Shown: positions 1 through 7,843, counted from the stretch's first letter. The stretch: DNA of 11,983 bases from Opitutaceae bacterium (GCA_031266495.1 JAISAX010000678.1:1-11983), one strand, 5' to 3'. The notes: generated by a model from the sequence alone, not told the origin. Made by a program: numbers and translations.

Positions 1-101
1 AACCAGTCGTACTCACGTTCCGCCTCTTTCATCGCGGAATCGCTTTCGATCCAAATCGGTAGGAATGCGACTGCCCAAGTTATGTAAAGAACATCTACGC
101 A

Positions 102-2489
102 ATGCCAATCCTCGTTAACAACAGCAAGTTTTCTATTCGCCATTGGCTGCTGCTATTGTTATCTATCGTATTGACAATTAGTTGTGCATCTGCGCCTGCC
201 AACGCCCCGCTCGCGTCGGAACCCGTGCGCATCCTCGTGGACGGCAAGCGAAAGGTCGGCAACTTCAGCCTCGCGTTCAAGGATCTCGCCCTGCCGCTGG
301 CCGGCCTGCCGATCGAGATCGTCCGCGGCTACGACAGCCGGGACCGGATGAAGGCGGGAGATTTTGGATACGGCTGGAGCCTTGGAGTCAACGCGGTGAC
401 CCTCATCAAGAACCGTCCGCTGCACACCGACTGGTCATCGGAATCCAGTGCCTTCAACGTGTGGGGAATGGAGATGGTCTATTACACCATTTCTTCGCTC
501 AACGAGGACTACCGGCCCGTGAAGCACCTGGTCACGCTCGGCTTTCCGGACGACACGATGGCCACCTTTGAAGCCGCGCTGGAAGTCGTCGGAGGCACCA
601 CCTACCTGCCCAAATTCCCCACGCTGGAGAGCAACCAGACCTACATGGTGCCGATTGAAAACGTTCGCCTCGTTTTCAAGCCCGCCAACGCCCGGACCAG
701 GGGGAAACTCGAAATCGAAGGAACCTCCATCGCCTGGATACCCGAAGCCCGTGAATATGGCGACGGCCCGCAAACCCTGCGCGACGACTACTTCCCCGGC
801 GCACCCGGCTTCAACCCGACCCGATTCCGCTACACGGCGGACGACGGCACCGTTTACATCATTGATGAACACCTCGGCCTCGTCAGCGTCACCGATCCGG
901 CGGGCAACCAGTTGCTCGTCGAACGCGACGAGGCGACCGGACGCATCGGGCAGATCCGCCACAGTTCCGGCCAGGCCGTCATGATTCACCGCGACCCGCA
1001 AGGCCGGGTTGAATCCGTCGAGGATCCCTACGGCGCTTTTGTCGAATACGTTTACAGCGACGCCGGAGACCTGACCGGCGTCATGGACCGTACCAGAGAA
1101 ATAACTACATACGAATATTATACCGGCTCCACCGACCCGCGAGAATCCCACCTGGCGCATTTCGTAAAATCGATCTACGACCCGCGCGGCACCCTCGCCG
1201 TGCGCAACGAATACGACGAGCAGGGACGCCTGGTGAAACAGACCGACGCCCACGGCAATCCCGTCGAGTTTGAACATGACCTCGGCAATAACCGGGAAGT
1301 GGTCAGGGACAGGCTGGGGTATTCGACAACGCATTACTACGATGCCGAGGGCAACGTCACCCGCACGATCAACCCCGACGGCGGCATTACCGGCTACGAG
1401 TTTGCCGACCCGCAAAATCCCGACTCCGTCACCAGCCAGACCGATCCACTGGGCCGCACCACGACATACGTTTACGATTCCACCGGCCACATCACCGAGG
1501 AGACCAATCCTCTCGGCAAGAAGACCGCGACGACCTATGACGCCAACGGTAATCCGCTGACCATTACGGATGTGCTGGGACGCGTCACGAAGAACACCTA
1601 TAACGCGCAGGGACTGCCCGCCACGCTGACGGACGCCGCGGGAAACAGCACAACCATCGGCTACAACGGACAAGGCAACCTGACCTCGATCAAGGATGCG
1701 CTCGGGCGGGTGACGTCCAGCACGTATGACGACATGGGACGCCTGGAGACGCAGACAGATGCGGCGGGAGTGACCACAAAGTATAAATATGACGGATACG
1801 GACATGTGGCGAAGCAGACTCGCAGCGCCGCTGGCGTGCCTGATGAGGAGACCGAATACACGAACGACGCGGAGGGCCGCGTGCTGACCACACGCCTGCC
1901 TGATCTGACAAGCACCCAGACCGAATATGACGCAGCCGGTCAGCCCATTTACACCAAGGACGCAGCCGGACGCGAAACGTTCACCGAGTATGACGCGGCG
2001 GGAAATGTAATCAGGGTGACGAACGTCCCCGTATCGATTGAGGGAGTCCCCCTCCCCCCCCCCCCGGTGACGGAAGAAACCGTTTACGACGCGGAGAACC
2101 GGGCCACGCACACGAAGGACCAGGCGGACCGCTGGACGCGCACGTATTACGATTCGATGGGCCGCGTCATTGCCACCTATCATTTGGACGGCGTGACCAC
2201 CCGAAAGGAAGCCATCGACACGACACTCGGCTTTGGCACCCTGCAATCGGCCACTCGCTACGATCTGGCCGGGCAGGTCACCAAGGAAACCGTTACTGCT
2301 GCTGGCACCGGCCAGACAATCGCAGGCGAAGTCCAATACACTCACGACAAGGTAGGCAATCGCCTAAGCCGCCTGGTAAGTGGCACGGGCATCCTGCCTA
2401 TAAGCGCTAAGTTAAGCGAGATTTTAGCAAGAAAAGCGCAAATGTTCGCAATATATAGCATTAAAATTACAATTTATGCTCTTTTTTAA
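102..2489 (+). CDS. RHS/YD-repeat protein, N-terminal part (split by a MITE)
   Basis: A 795-residue product that begins with a basic N-terminus and a hydrophobic stretch (about residues 15-27) ending in a possible but imperfect lipobox (TISC, Cys28), so it is probably exported or lipid-anchored. An N-terminal RHS-type region follows (GDFGYGWSLG near residue 87). From about residue 263 to 760 there are repeated YD motifs such as YDANGN, YDDMGR and DPLGRTT, which in the family build the hollow beta-cocoon shell. The natural frame breaks at 2398, where a 135-bp inserted element begins; the last 31 residues are encoded by that insert and are not RHS sequence. Removing 144 nt restores one frame into the ORF at 2499-3395, giving about 1049 codons. 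A C12 run at 2054-2065 encodes a PPPP linker between YD repeats. No Shine-Dalgarno is visible before the ATG at 102. Start chosen because it captures the signal segment. RHS identity is confident; cell role (toxin delivery, adhesion) is not decided by the sequence. Confidence 0.9.
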   Translation: MPILVNNSKFSIRHWLLLLLSIVLTISCASAPANAPLASEPVRILVDGKRKVGNFSLAFKDLALPLAGLPIEIVRGYDSRDRMKAGDFGYGWSLGVNAVTLIKNRPLHTDWSSESSAFNVWGMEMVYYTISSLNEDYRPVKHLVTLGFPDDTMATFEAALEVVGGTTYLPKFPTLESNQTYMVPIENVRLVFKPANARTRGKLEIEGTSIAWIPEAREYGDGPQTLRDDYFPGAPGFNPTRFRYTADDGTVYIIDEHLGLVSVTDPAGNQLLVERDEATGRIGQIRHSSGQAVMIHRDPQGRVESVEDPYGAFVEYVYSDAGDLTGVMDRTREITTYEYYTGSTDPRESHLAHFVKSIYDPRGTLAVRNEYDEQGRLVKQTDAHGNPVEFEHDLGNNREVVRDRLGYSTTHYYDAEGNVTRTINPDGGITGYEFADPQNPDSVTSQTDPLGRTTTYVYDSTGHITEETNPLGKKTATTYDANGNPLTITDVLGRVTKNTYNAQGLPATLTDAAGNSTTIGYNGQGNLTSIKDALGRVTSSTYDDMGRLETQTDAAGVTTKYKYDGYGHVAKQTRSAAGVPDEETEYTNDAEGRVLTTRLPDLTSTQTEYDAAGQPIYTKDAAGRETFTEYDAAGNVIRVTNVPVSIEGVPLPPPPVTEETVYDAENRATHTKDQADRWTRTYYDSMGRVIATYHLDGVTTRKEAIDTTLGFGTLQSATRYDLAGQVTKETVTAAGTGQTIAGEVQYTHDKVGNRLSRLVSGTGILPISAKLSEILARKAQMFAIYSIKITIYALF
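2389..2397. repeat. Left target-site duplication of the MITE (GCATCCTGC)
   Basis: The 9 bases GCATCCTGC abut the left inverted repeat and recur exactly at 2533-2541 after the right inverted repeat. Collapsing the two copies rebuilds GGCACGGGCATCCTGCCCGTG, which is identical to the intact palindrome at 2685-2705. This is direct proof of the empty site. Confidence 0.85.
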
Positions 2490-2532
2490 GCAATTTAAAT
2501 GTGGAAATCTCGCTTAACTATAGCGCCTATAA
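2398..2532. mobile_element. MITE-like element, 135 bp, inside the RHS gene
   Basis: The ends are inverted repeats: CTATAAGCGCTAAGTTAAGC from 2398 matches the reverse complement of the right end (TTATAGGCGCTATAGTTAAGC) with two substitutions and one single-base indel, and the match continues through GAGATTT, about 27 bp in all. The 9-bp sequence GCATCCTGC is present on both sides (2389-2397 and 2533-2541). The element is strongly AT-rich against a GC-rich host gene and has no transposase ORF. An inner stem (AGCAT 2457-2461 with ATGCT 2476-2480) suggests it can fold as one long hairpin. It must be moved by a transposase encoded elsewhere; 9-bp duplications occur in several IS families, so I do not name one. 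Exact ends are uncertain by one base because C and T differ at the first position. Confidence 0.85.
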
Positions 2533-3395
2533 GCATCCTGCCCGTGTTGCCTGATGTCTCCAGCTACACCTACGACCTCAACGACCGCCTCCTTTCTGCC
2601 GACGCCAGAAGTTACACCTACGACGCCAACGGCAACACCCGTACTGGTTCCGTAGGTGGCGCGGGCGTCTCGCCCGCCGACCGTGGCACGGGCATCCTGC
2701 CCGTGATTCCGGTCCAGGATCAATACGATGATCAAAATCGCCTCATTTGCCGTACAGAAACTGAAAACGGCAAAACGATAACTATCCTCTACGACGCCGA
2801 CGGCAACCGTGTCGCAAAGACGGTCAACGGCAGTACCACGTATTACCTCGCCGATGACCAGAACCCCACCGGTTACGCGCAGGTCATTGAAGAAATCGCT
2901 GCCCCTGTTGGCACCGACCCAATCGTCAACGGCACCGTCACCAAACGCTATGCCTACGGCCTCGACTTGATCAGTCAGCAGGTCTGGACCACCAGTGATC
3001 CGCTCACCGACGACCACTGGAGAATCAGTTACTCCGGCTATGATGGCTTGGGTAGCGTTCGCTATCTGACGGACGAGACTGGTTTCATCACTGACCGCTA
3101 CACCTACGACGCCTTCGGTACCTTGCTAAACGCTTGGTCCGCCAATGAACTGACCCCCGCTGACAATGTCTATCTATATGCAGGCGAGCAATTCGATTCT
3201 AATCTTGGTTTGTATTACAACCGCGCCCGCTACCTGAATACTGATATCGGCAGGTTTTGGTCGATAGATACATATGAGGGCAATAATCAGGAACCTCTAT
3301 CTCTCCATAAGTATCTATATACTCATGGAGATCCGCTTAATGGGATAGATCCGAGTGGGAATTTTACAATAGCAAGTACACTAAGAGAGTGTTGA
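2499..3395 (+). CDS. RHS repeat-associated core domain protein, C-terminal part
   Basis: This is the downstream half of the same RHS gene, in the same frame as the upstream half. The first 10-14 residues and the ATG come from the inserted MITE; native sequence resumes at about 2533. YD repeats continue (SYTYDLNDR, SYTYDANGN), then the hallmark RHS-associated core at about residues 225-287: YLYAGEQFD, LGLYYNRARYL, GRFWSIDTYEG and HGDPLNGIDPSG. In the family this core closes the shell and marks the cleavage point before a variable C-terminal tip. Here only a few native residues follow the DPSG motif before the IS element at 3384; the final residues REC and the TGA are read from the IS end. The tip, if there was one, is absent. 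Residues about 52-69 are encoded by two palindromic repeats inserted in frame. Whether this half is translated from the MITE-borne ATG is unknown; it may be a pseudogene remnant. Confidence 0.8.
   Translation: MWKSRLTIAPISILPVLPDVSSYTYDLNDRLLSADARSYTYDANGNTRTGSVGGAGVSPADRGTGILPVIPVQDQYDDQNRLICRTETENGKTITILYDADGNRVAKTVNGSTTYYLADDQNPTGYAQVIEEIAAPVGTDPIVNGTVTKRYAYGLDLISQQVWTTSDPLTDDHWRISYSGYDGLGSVRYLTDETGFITDRYTYDAFGTLLNAWSANELTPADNVYLYAGEQFDSNLGLYYNRARYLNTDIGRFWSIDTYEGNNQEPLSLHKYLYTHGDPLNGIDPSGNFTIASTLREC
2533..2541. repeat. Right target-site duplication of the MITE
   Basis: Exact second copy of GCATCCTGC, directly after the right terminal inverted repeat. Native RHS sequence (CCGTGTTGCC) continues from 2542. 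Confidence 0.85.
2661..2705. repeat. Pair of short palindromic repeats inside the RHS coding sequence
   Basis: Two hairpins lie back to back. The first has stem GCGGGCG (2661-2667) and CGCCCGC (2671-2677) around TCT. The second has stem CACGGGCA (2687-2694) and TGCCCGTG (2698-2705) around TCC. They are read in frame as GGAGVSPADRGTGILPV and, on the other strand, as GRDARAT and HGQDARAT. From memory, such peptides turn up in many unrelated predicted proteins of Verrucomicrobiota and other environmental bacteria, which marks a dispersed REP-like palindrome rather than a protein motif. The second palindrome is the same sequence that the MITE at 2398 disrupted. Confidence 0.75.
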
Positions 3396-3433
3396 CAAAG
3401 TTAAAATCTTTAACATCTTGGTCGGTATTATTT

Positions 3434-3437
3434 GGAG
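3434..3437 (+). promoter_or_regulatory. Shine-Dalgarno GGAG of transposase orfA
   Basis: GGAG stands five bases before the ATG at 3443 and fixes the orfA start. It is notable because none of the host genes in this window shows a comparable site. Confidence 0.6.
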
Positions 3438-3442
3438 AACTC

Positions 3443-3766
3443 ATGAACGAAAAAACAAGAACTTCATATAACACCGATTTGACGGATAAAGAGTGGGAAA
3501 TATTGAACATTGAACTGGTGAAAGGACCGAAGAAAAAATCCGGAAAACCAGTGAAGGTTGCGCGCCGAGAAGCCATTAATGCGGTATTGTATCGAATGAA
3601 TACAGGATGTCAGTGGAGAAACCTGCCACATGATTTTCCCAAGTGGGCAACGGTGTATAAAACTTATCGAAGATGGAGTAAATCTGGAGTGTGGACTCGC
3701 ATTCATGATGCACTATGTCGGCAGGTACGAAAAAAAAAGGGCGGAATGAGGAGCCAAGTGCGTTGA
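3443..3766 (+). CDS. IS5-family transposase, orfA (N-terminal, DUF4096-like)
   Basis: A 107-residue product carrying the N-terminal DNA-binding part of an IS427-type transposase, with LTDKEWEIL, the RREAINAVLYRMNTGCQWR block and NLPHDFPKWATVYKTYRRW, all characteristic of the family. The ATG at 3443 is preceded at 5 nt by GGAG (3434-3437), so I prefer it to the in-frame GTG at 3389, which lies inside the terminal repeat. The frame ends at 3766, after an A9 run at 3730-3738 where a -1 slip would move ribosomes into orfB. Alone it lacks all catalytic residues and may act as a regulator or inhibitor of transposition, as in related elements; that is inference. Confidence 0.88.
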   Translation: MNEKTRTSYNTDLTDKEWEILNIELVKGPKKKSGKPVKVARREAINAVLYRMNTGCQWRNLPHDFPKWATVYKTYRRWSKSGVWTRIHDALCRQVRKKKGGMRSQVR

Positions 3767-4236
3767 TAATTGATTCACAATCAGTTAAATCAGATCCAAT
3801 CGCGGAAGGAACAGGCTATGATGCCGGCAAAAAAATCGAGGGGATCAAACGGCATGTGATGGTGGATGTACTCGGTTTATTAATCGGTGTAGTGGTTCAT
3901 GCGGCCTCAATTCAAGATCGGGATGGTGCCAAAATACTAGTGAAACGCATTGTGAAGCATTTACCTAATGTCCAAATAATCTGGGCCGATAGTGGATATG
4001 CTGGAAAGCTTAGTAAATGGGTTAAAGATAATACAGGATGGAAACTTGAAATCGTTAAAAGACCCCAAAAACATATTTTTACCGTCCTGCCTAAGCGTTG
4101 GATCGTTGAACGAACATTTGGATGGCTGATGTTTTGGCGAATCATGAACCGTCACCATGAACGAAAACATGATACCGCAGAGAACATCATGCGTATCATC
4201 ATGATAAAAAATATATTCAGAGAACTTTCCATTTAA
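3715..4236 (+). CDS. IS5-family transposase, orfB (DDE catalytic domain)
   Basis: Catalytic half of the transposase. Visible DDE residues are Asp20 in ALIIDSQSVK, Asp92 in IIWADSGYAGKL and Glu132 in RWIVERTFGWLMFW. The GYDAGKKIEGIKRHVMVD block between the first two is typical of the group. The frame is -1 relative to orfA and overlaps it. The true product is probably an orfA-orfB fusion of about 264 residues made by slippage on the A-rich run CGAAAAAAAAAGG at 3728-3740; the ATG at 3715 is simply the first in the open frame and is unlikely to be a real start. Both ends of the IS and both ORFs are intact, so the element may still be active. Confidence 0.88.
   Translation: MSAGTKKKGRNEEPSALIIDSQSVKSDPIAEGTGYDAGKKIEGIKRHVMVDVLGLLIGVVVHAASIQDRDGAKILVKRIVKHLPNVQIIWADSGYAGKLSKWVKDNTGWKLEIVKRPQKHIFTVLPKRWIVERTFGWLMFWRIMNRHHERKHDTAENIMRIIMIKNIFRELSI
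3730..3738 (+). other. Probable -1 ribosomal frameshift site (A9) in the IS
   Basis: Nine adenines lie in the overlap between orfA and orfB. In the orfA frame they read CGA AAA AAA AAG; slipping back one base puts the ribosome in the orfB frame, which reads AAA AAA AAA GGG. A homopolymer of A in the ORF overlap is the usual frameshift signal in two-ORF members of this IS group. Transcriptional slippage on the same run is an alternative. Confidence 0.75.
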
Positions 4237-4281
4237 AAACGGTGATTTTTAGCATAATAAAATTTTGTCAACAGGCTCTTA

Positions 4282-4691
4282 CACTCATGGCCGGAAGTGC
4301 CGGACAACTCACGCTTTCCATTATCCCGGAAAATGATCCAACCGCCATGGAGACAGTTCGCAGCAATGATGTGTATCATGGCACGGACCGGCAGTTTTTT
4401 GCGGTGACATTTAACGGCGCCGCAGATGTCAACAATATCCATTTTTATATTGGAGATGCCTCGACCGGGCAGATTACAGAGGCGGGAGTCGAGACGATTT
4501 CCATGCGTGCGACGGGGCGGGAGCGAGGCCAGTTCTTGCTTGGCAATAACAGTGCGCAAGGCGGGTCGCGTCCATTCCGGGGCTTGCTTGATGCGTTGAA
4601 AGTTTACGGTTCCAAAACGGGGCCGCACGCCGCGTTGTCCGCAGAGAAGCTGCGAGAAATCTTCCACGCCGACAGAGAAGGAAAAAGGTAA
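4282..4691 (+). pseudogene. Truncated LamG/concanavalin-A-like domain fragment
   Basis: The reading frame runs from the IS end through an ATG at 4287 to a TAA at 4689-4691. The tail has the typical closing strand and helix of a LamG domain: SRPFRGLLDALKVYG, then HAALSAEKLREIFHADREG, comparable to the family pattern of GxIDEVRIYNRALSxEEI. About 134 residues remain. The start of the domain and any signal peptide are missing; the open frame reaches back only into the IS end (GTG at 4242), so the true 5' part has been lost or displaced. LamG domains in Verrucomicrobiota are usually parts of large secreted carbohydrate-binding or adhesive proteins. It is not in frame with the RHS ORF across the IS, so it is not an obvious RHS tip. 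Probably non-functional. Confidence 0.6.
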
Positions 4692-4705
4692 CCAGAGTTA
4701 CTGAA

Positions 4706-4847
4706 CTGACGTTACGCAGGCGGGAGCCGGCGGGAGCGGCGGTCTCCAGACCGCTGCGACGACGCGAAGCGGATCGCAAGGGGCGAGGCGCGAAGCGCCT
4801 CGTCGCAGAGGCAGGAATGCCGCCGCTCCGGCTTCGCGTTACATCAG
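4706..4847. repeat. GC-rich structured repeat element with inverted-repeat ends
   Basis: The ends are related inverted repeats: CTGACGTTACGC (4706-4717) against GCGTTACATCAG (4836-4847), 10 of 12 bases matching. Inside, GGAGCGGCGG (4733-4742) pairs with CCGCCGCTCC (4820-4829), and CTGCGACGA (4754-4762) with TCGTCGCAG (4800-4808). Two compact hairpins are nested: a 10-bp stem with two loop bases at 4736-4757 (GGTCTCCAGACC centre) and GAGGCGC-GAA-GCGCCTC at 4785-4801. Some of these stems exclude each other. It lies between the LamG fragment and the ABC ATPase gene. No target duplication is visible. It is best read as a REPIN- or MITE-like dispersed element; it could also act as a terminator for transcripts from the left. 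Confidence 0.6.
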
Positions 4848-4985
4848 TTTGTCCGGTTGCCGGGATACGCCCCTCGGCCTGTTGTCTGCGACGAGACCCA
4901 GCTTGGGCGTTGACTCTTCGGCCATACGCCAGCTTTTTTGGCTTTTTTAATCCTCTCCCCCCCTCCTCCAACCAACACACTCCCC

Positions 4986-6116
<1,131 letters not shown>

Positions 6117-6140
6117 CGCGAAATCATGAGAAACCGGATA

Positions 6141-6165
6141 CATGAGCGGAGGCTCCGGACTCATG
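6141..6165. other. Hairpin between the ABC ATPase and GntR genes
   Basis: CATGAG (6141-6146) pairs with CTCATG (6160-6165), and CGGAG (6147-6151) with CTCCG (6153-6157), with a GA bulge at 6158-6159. It stands 25 nt after the ATPase stop and 46 nt before the GntR start. There is no strong T-run after it, so it may be a weak terminator, or, being nearly symmetrical, an operator for the adjacent GntR regulator. Confidence 0.35.
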
Positions 6166-6211
6166 GAAGTATTATTTGCCAGATGGTTTTGCTCCGAATT
6201 AAAACCGGTCT

Positions 6212-6955
6212 ATGAACCTGAGCCATGATGACTTTGCGAACAGTGAATCCTTCGAGACAAGTGGGGTGCGTCTTTACCGCGAGCTCCAGCACGAGATTCT
6301 GACCGGAAAACTGCATCCGGGTGAGCATTTGATCCGCCGGGAATTATGCGCCCGTTTTCAGCTTAGCCAGTTCACTGTCACGGAAGCATTATGGAGACTG
6401 GAAAATGACGGATTGGTTGAAAGCGCACCGATGTATGGAACGAGAGTGTGCGAGATCTCGCTCGATCGCACCCGTAATGAGCACGTCCTTCGCGAGGCGC
6501 TCGAATGTCAGGTGGCGAGGGAACTTGCCCAGGTACTGCATCCCGACTACGAACCTCGCCTGCTGAAACTCGCAGACAAGGTAGATTCGGCCATGAGAGG
6601 AGGCACGGGGCAATTGCAGGAAAGCATGGAGCTGCATCGCACGTTCCATATGACTTTGGCTGACTTGACGACCTTTCCGCTGCTCGCCAGGGAAATCGCG
6701 CTTCAGTGGCACCGTCACCTGGTTCTGTTCAACAAAATCAGCTCCCGGATCTTGCCGATCCCGGCCAGTTGGCATCGCAGTTTGTTGATCGAAATTTTCT
6801 CCCGCGATCCGGAGCGTGCCGAGCACGCGATGCGTACGCATGTGCGTTACGGTCATTCTCAGCAGTTGCAAGTCGTTGCTGAAATCAATCGCAGCCTGCA
6901 GGCAGGCGAAAGCGGAAACGATGCCGACAGAACACACGCTGACGGATCCGGGTAA
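6212..6955 (+). CDS. GntR-family transcriptional regulator, FadR/FCD subfamily
   Basis: A 247-residue DNA-binding regulator. The winged helix-turn-helix is at about residues 19-80 ([20 protein letters not shown], then [26 protein letters not shown]). The all-helical FCD effector domain is at about 90-215, with [17 protein letters not shown] and the late helix [21 protein letters not shown]. Family metal-site histidines are seen at His146, His188 and His210; the position normally held by Asp (four residues before His146) is His142 here. FCD regulators usually sense small carboxylic acids or sugar acids and repress nearby catabolic genes. It follows the ATPase gene by 95 nt on the same strand, but nothing else nearby is an obvious target. 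No Shine-Dalgarno before the ATG at 6212. The last 20 or so residues are a polar tail outside the domain. Confidence 0.88.
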   Translation: MNLSHDDFANSESFETSGVRLYRELQHEILTGKLHPGEHLIRRELCARFQLSQFTVTEALWRLENDGLVESAPMYGTRVCEISLDRTRNEHVLREALECQVARELAQVLHPDYEPRLLKLADKVDSAMRGGTGQLQESMELHRTFHMTLADLTTFPLLAREIALQWHRHLVLFNKISSRILPIPASWHRSLLIEIFSRDPERAEHAMRTHVRYGHSQQLQVVAEINRSLQAGESGNDADRTHADGSG

Positions 6956-6977
6956 GGTGAGGTGCAACCGGTGATGC

Positions 6978-7063
6978 TGGTGCCCGGGGCGGGACTCGAA
7001 CCCGCACGCCCTTTCGGGCAAGAGATTTTAAGTCTCCAGTGTCTACCGTTCCACCACCCGGGC
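6978..7063 (-). tRNA. tRNA-Leu (anticodon UAA)
   Basis: On the minus strand the gene reads from GCCCGGG at 7063 to an encoded CCA at 6978-6980, 86 nt. The acceptor stem GCCCGGG pairs with CCCGGGC. The anticodon arm is GGAGA-CTTAAAA-TCTCT, anticodon TAA at 7028-7030. A long class II variable arm with stem GCCC-GAAA-GGGC identifies a Leu-type tRNA. The T arm is GCGGG-TTCGAGT-CCCGC. The discriminator is A, as required for Leu. It lies 108 nt downstream of rsmG on the same strand and may be co-transcribed with it. Confidence 0.97.
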
Positions 7064-7171
7064 GCGGGTACGGAAATGCGGATTTCTGAATTGGCGGGGG
7101 ATCGCCGGTGTGGCGAGCCTGGTTTGCCGGAAAGTGACGAGATTTGGTGCTGATCGTCCCGTCCGGCGGCT

Positions 7172-7843
7172 TCAGGTCGCCGGCGGCGGTTCGGGGGGGC
7201 GGGCCCGGGCGAGGTCCGGCTGCGGATAGTGCACGATATATTTTTCGTGGAAATACGGGTCGCCGAGCGTTTCCTCCAGCGAGAGGACGCGGGAAGGCGC
7301 GAGACCGAGGGCGGCCTCCTCGTCGGCGAGGCTGCCGCCTTTCCAGTAGAGGATGCCGTTGGGCGGCGTGTGCTTCCCGCCGCCGGGGCGGACGAGCTTC
7401 CGGACGAGTTGCACAAAGCCGGGCAGCGAGGTCACGGCGCGGCCGGTGACGAAGTCGTATTGCCGGGCGAGCGTTTCCACGCGGACGTTCTTCACCTCGA
7501 CGTTGCGGAGCCCGAGTTTTTTGGCGATGTCGGCGACGACGGCGATCTTTTTGCCCACCGAGTCGGCCAGCGTGAAGCGTGCCTGCGGGTAAAGCGCGGC
7601 GAGGACGAGACCGGGAAACCCGCCGCCGGTGCCGACATCGATCAGGGTGGCGCCTTCCGCGAGCCGGAGAAGCTTCACGGCGGCGAGGCAGGGCGCATAG
7701 TGATGCCACTCGAGGTGGTCGATGTCCTTGCGCGAGACGAGATTCACCCGGGCGTTCCATTCGCGGTGCAGGGCGACCATGCGCGCGAGCAGGCCCCGGC
7801 GATCTGCGGGGATTTCGGGAAAAAGGGGTTTGAGGCGATCCAT
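7172..7843 (-). CDS. rsmG: 16S rRNA (guanine527-N7)-methyltransferase RsmG
   Basis: A 223-residue methyltransferase that makes m7G527 in the 530 loop of 16S rRNA from S-adenosylmethionine; also called GidB. The SAM-binding motif is [11 protein letters not shown] (residues 69-79). The preceding block [21 protein letters not shown] (29-49) is the family N-terminal signature, although the usual HxxDSL reads HHYAPCL here. [14 protein letters not shown] and the [12 protein letters not shown] segment are the following Rossmann-fold strands. The last 12 residues are Pro/Ala-rich and variable. The ATG at 7843 follows a hairpin at 7854-7882 and a 35-residue ORF on the same strand. In some bacteria loss of RsmG gives low-level streptomycin resistance. 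Identification is firm. Confidence 0.95.
   Translation of the reverse strand: MDRLKPLFPEIPADRRGLLARMVALHREWNARVNLVSRKDIDHLEWHHYAPCLAAVKLLRLAEGATLIDVGTGGGFPGLVLAALYPQARFTLADSVGKKIAVVADIAKKLGLRNVEVKNVRVETLARQYDFVTGRAVTSLPGFVQLVRKLVRPGGGKHTPPNGILYWKGGSLADEEAALGLAPSRVLSLEETLGDPYFHEKYIVHYPQPDLARARPPEPPPAT

Larger units (their letters stand above)
3384..4279 (+). mobile_element. IS5-family insertion sequence (IS427-like group), 896 bp
   Basis: The terminal inverted repeats are AGAGAGTGTTGACAAAGTT at 3384-3402 and, on the complementary strand, AGAGCCTGTTGACAAAATT ending at 4279: 16 of 19 bases match. A TA dinucleotide flanks both ends (3382-3383 and 4280-4281), as expected for this group, although a 2-bp duplication is weak proof. 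The element carries two overlapping ORFs, an N-terminal DUF4096-type region and a DDE catalytic region. It is clearly lower in GC than the surrounding genes and its first ORF has a Shine-Dalgarno sequence unlike the host genes, both signs of recent arrival. It separates the RHS core from a LamG fragment. Confidence 0.9.

Noticed and set aside
1..143. An open minus-strand frame from an ATG at 143 running off the left edge (47 codons, with a hydrophobic stretch).
   Set aside because: It overlaps the signal-peptide region of the RHS gene head to head and is too short to judge; the plus strand is also open over 1-84. A partial gene at the left edge remains possible but unsupported.
435..2345. A 636-codon minus-strand open frame opposite the RHS gene.
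   Set aside because: It is a shadow of the GC-rich, repeat-rich plus-strand gene; it has no domain logic, and the YD repeats on the other strand explain its low stop frequency.
4910..4951. Possible promoter TTGACT at 4910-4915 or a terminator GCCAGCTTTTTTGGCTTTTTT before the ABC ATPase gene.
   Set aside because: There is no -10 box at correct spacing, and the stem is only 4-5 bp; the T-runs alone do not decide it.
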